From assembly GCA_024643945.1 (NCBI GenBank), contig JAHELX010000261.1, positions 1 to 8,001 of the forward strand: a DNA stretch of 8,001 bases, given 5' to 3'. This DNA is from Anaerolineales bacterium. Its GTDB lineage: Bacteria; Chloroflexota; Anaerolineae; 4572-78; NAK82. Every line of letters starts with the position of its first letter. The stretch's first letter is position 1. Below are positions 6,716 to 8,001 of this stretch, piece by piece. A model generated the notes under the pieces. That model did no database searches. It saw only the letters and a program-made list of their open reading frames with translations, and was not told where the DNA came from. Position numbers and translations under genes: made by a program.

Positions 6716-6785
6716 GCAAGCTCGTCCTGACAGCCCCGTAAGGATATCCTCGTTATCGGTGCCGTCGAAGCCATCAGTGGCAGGC

Positions 6786-8001
6786 CTACGGCGCGTTCCT
6801 GAAAATGATCGGCAGGAACACCTTGCCCGATACCTCAAATGTGCCCGTTTCGGCAATGGACAACTCATAGGCCGTGGTGCAACCATACGCATAAGGATCC
6901 CAGTGCTCCACTTTGACGTAGTACGTGCCTTCCCACCTGGCGCCCCATTCCAGGCGAGAGGCCGGCCAGCGGCCGGGATCGTCGTCATTGGATGTGATCA
7001 AGGTGGTGCCGTCACTTTCATAGAGATAGAGCACTGTGTCGGCATGCCCGCCAGTGTTGGTTGTCACCAGGGTATAGGTGATGCCGGCCCCAGCCGTGAA
7101 TTTCAGCCAGTCCCGGTCCCCGGCGGCGTGGAAGTTATGGGATTGCTCTGTGCCATTGGTCGCAATTGCTTTGGCGATGGTGTGGCTGTTATCAGACTCG
7201 TAAGCGTCGGCTGCAACGGCGCAGATTTGCACCGTGTGCTGGGCGTCACCACCGCCGCTGGCGTAAGTGCCCAGGTTGCCGGCGTAATCTCGGGCGCGGG
7301 TACGGAAGTAGTAGGTGTGCCCGTTCTGGCCCACGAAGCGAGTGTAGGTGTCGATCGTGCCAGTCAGCAGGTTGGCCCAGGTGCCTCCCACCCCATCCCG
7401 GTATTGGACGTCGTAACTGGCAGTCCCCGACAGGTTGTCCGAGCCAGACCACCACACATAGAAGTCCAGGAAGGGAGCATCGCCGTACATCAGGCTGACA
7501 TCAGCACCGGCCGTGGGCGGAGTGCGATCAATGCCCAGGTTCCAGGCGCCGGCGCTGGTCCAGTTCCCGGCCCAGTCGAAGGCCCAGATGTAGAAGGCGC
7601 CTCCTCGCTGCTCGGTCAGGCCGCTGGTGTCAAAGCCCCAACTCCAGCCATCCCGGCCGTCCCAATCCTCACCCAGCCAGACCCAGTCGGAGTTCTCCCA
7701 GTCAGCGTCGTGCCATAGGAAAGCAACGTGGCTGATCCCGCTCTGGTTGTCAGTGGCAGAGACGGTGATGGTCTCCAGGCTGGGGTCAAGCCAGGCGTCA
7801 TTGCCGGGTGACGTAATGGCGGCCGACGAGGGGTTGGTATTATCCCTCAGCAGGCGGATGGTGTAGAAGTAGTCAGTGCCCCCTACTGACGGGTGATCCC
7901 AGGCACGCACCTTGATATAATACGTACCGTTGTGAGGCAACTGGTAGCCGAGATGTGAGTCTTGCACTTCAACCACGATTTCGTCATCGTTTTCGGCCAG
8001 G
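6786..8001 (-). CDS. Secreted multi-domain protein with PPC, Ig-like and FN3-like modules (N-terminus off the right edge)
   Basis: The minus-strand frame is open from the window edge to the TAG at 6788-6786, giving 404 residues of the C-terminal part. Counting from the edge: residues 1-50 are the end of a PPC (bacterial pre-peptidase C-terminal) domain (NDD, GTYYIKVRAWD); about 58-155 is an Ig-like module with SATDNQSGISHVAFLW and WAFDWAGNW; about 163-258 is FN3-like (YDVQYRDGVGGTW, HTYYFRTRARDYAGN); about 266-383 is a complete PPC domain (DAYESDNSHTIAKAI, DRDWLKFTAGAGITYTL, GTYYVKVEHWD). The end is VFLPIIFRNAP. Trp, Tyr, Asp, Gly and Thr are abundant and only one Cys pair-like set is seen, as expected of an extracellular adhesin or the tail of a secreted peptidase. 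Any catalytic domain would lie outside the window. No clear terminator is visible between this gene and the convergent toxin gene. Confidence 0.85.
   Translation of the reverse strand, partial: LAENDDEIVVEVQDSHLGYQLPHNGTYYIKVRAWDHPSVGGTDYFYTIRLLRDNTNPSSAAITSPGNDAWLDPSLETITVSATDNQSGISHVAFLWHDADWENSDWVWLGEDWDGRDGWSWGFDTSGLTEQRGGAFYIWAFDWAGNWTSAGAWNLGIDRTPPTAGADVSLMYGDAPFLDFYVWWSGSDNLSGTASYDVQYRDGVGGTWANLLTGTIDTYTRFVGQNGHTYYFRTRARDYAGNLGTYASGGGDAQHTVQICAVAADAYESDNSHTIAKAIATNGTEQSHNFHAAGDRDWLKFTAGAGITYTLVTTNTGGHADTVLYLYESDGTTLITSNDDDPGRWPASRLEWGARWEGTYYVKVEHWDPYAYGCTTAYELSIAETGTFEVSGKVFLPIIFRNAP

Noticed and set aside
6716..6785. Terminator between the convergent toxin and secreted-protein genes (GTAGGC...GCCTAC, AGGATATCCT)
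   Set aside because: Pairing is only 6 bp across a long loop, or a 10-bp palindrome without a loop, and no U-run is present.
6759..7718. 319-codon plus-strand open frame opposite the secreted protein gene
   Set aside because: It is antisense to a frame with clear PPC and FN3-like domains. Its product is a Gly/Val/Pro-rich composition artefact with no domain.

Overview
The window most likely comes from a bacterium of the phylum Chloroflexota, close to Anaerolineae or Caldilineae. This is inferred from style, not from a marker gene. The clues are a lipoprotein with long Pro/Thr/Ala linkers joining LysM modules, a secreted beta-sandwich protein ending in a VFLPIIFRN-type tail, a CarH-like B12 regulator beside carotenoid genes, and a TumE-type toxin-antitoxin pair. 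No rRNA, tRNA, CRISPR array, insertion sequence or phage gene is visible.

Positions 1-3766 hold a carotenoid locus on the minus strand. Phytoene desaturase (crtI) overlaps phytoene synthase (crtB) by one base. Next comes a MerR-family regulator with a cobalamin-binding region, cut off at the left edge. The crtI promoter is near-perfect (TTGACA, 17 bp, TATACT). It lies under four in-register 11-bp direct repeats of the form NTTGNYAANNN, which is what a CarH-type light-sensitive repressor site should look like. The regulator gene has its own promoter, and its -35 region resembles the crtI one. A likely circuit is dark repression of crtIB and light-induced release, giving C40 carotenoids from geranylgeranyl diphosphate. 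A 23-bp perfect hairpin separates this locus from the next gene.

Positions 3829-5394 hold two more minus-strand genes: a Nudix hydrolase of the ADP-ribose pyrophosphatase type, with a hairpin just ahead of its ribosome binding site, and a three-LysM lipoprotein.

Positions 5526-6715 are on the plus strand and look like accessory DNA. The C-terminal half of a short-chain dehydrogenase, with its NAD(P)-binding half missing, is followed by a two-gene operon with a consensus promoter. That operon encodes a small helical acidic protein (candidate antitoxin) overlapping a TumE-family toxin-like protein.

Positions 6786-8001 are the C-terminal part of a large secreted protein on the minus strand. 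Its modules are PPC, Ig-like, FN3-like and PPC, followed by the short hydrophobic tail. Its N-terminus lies beyond the right edge.
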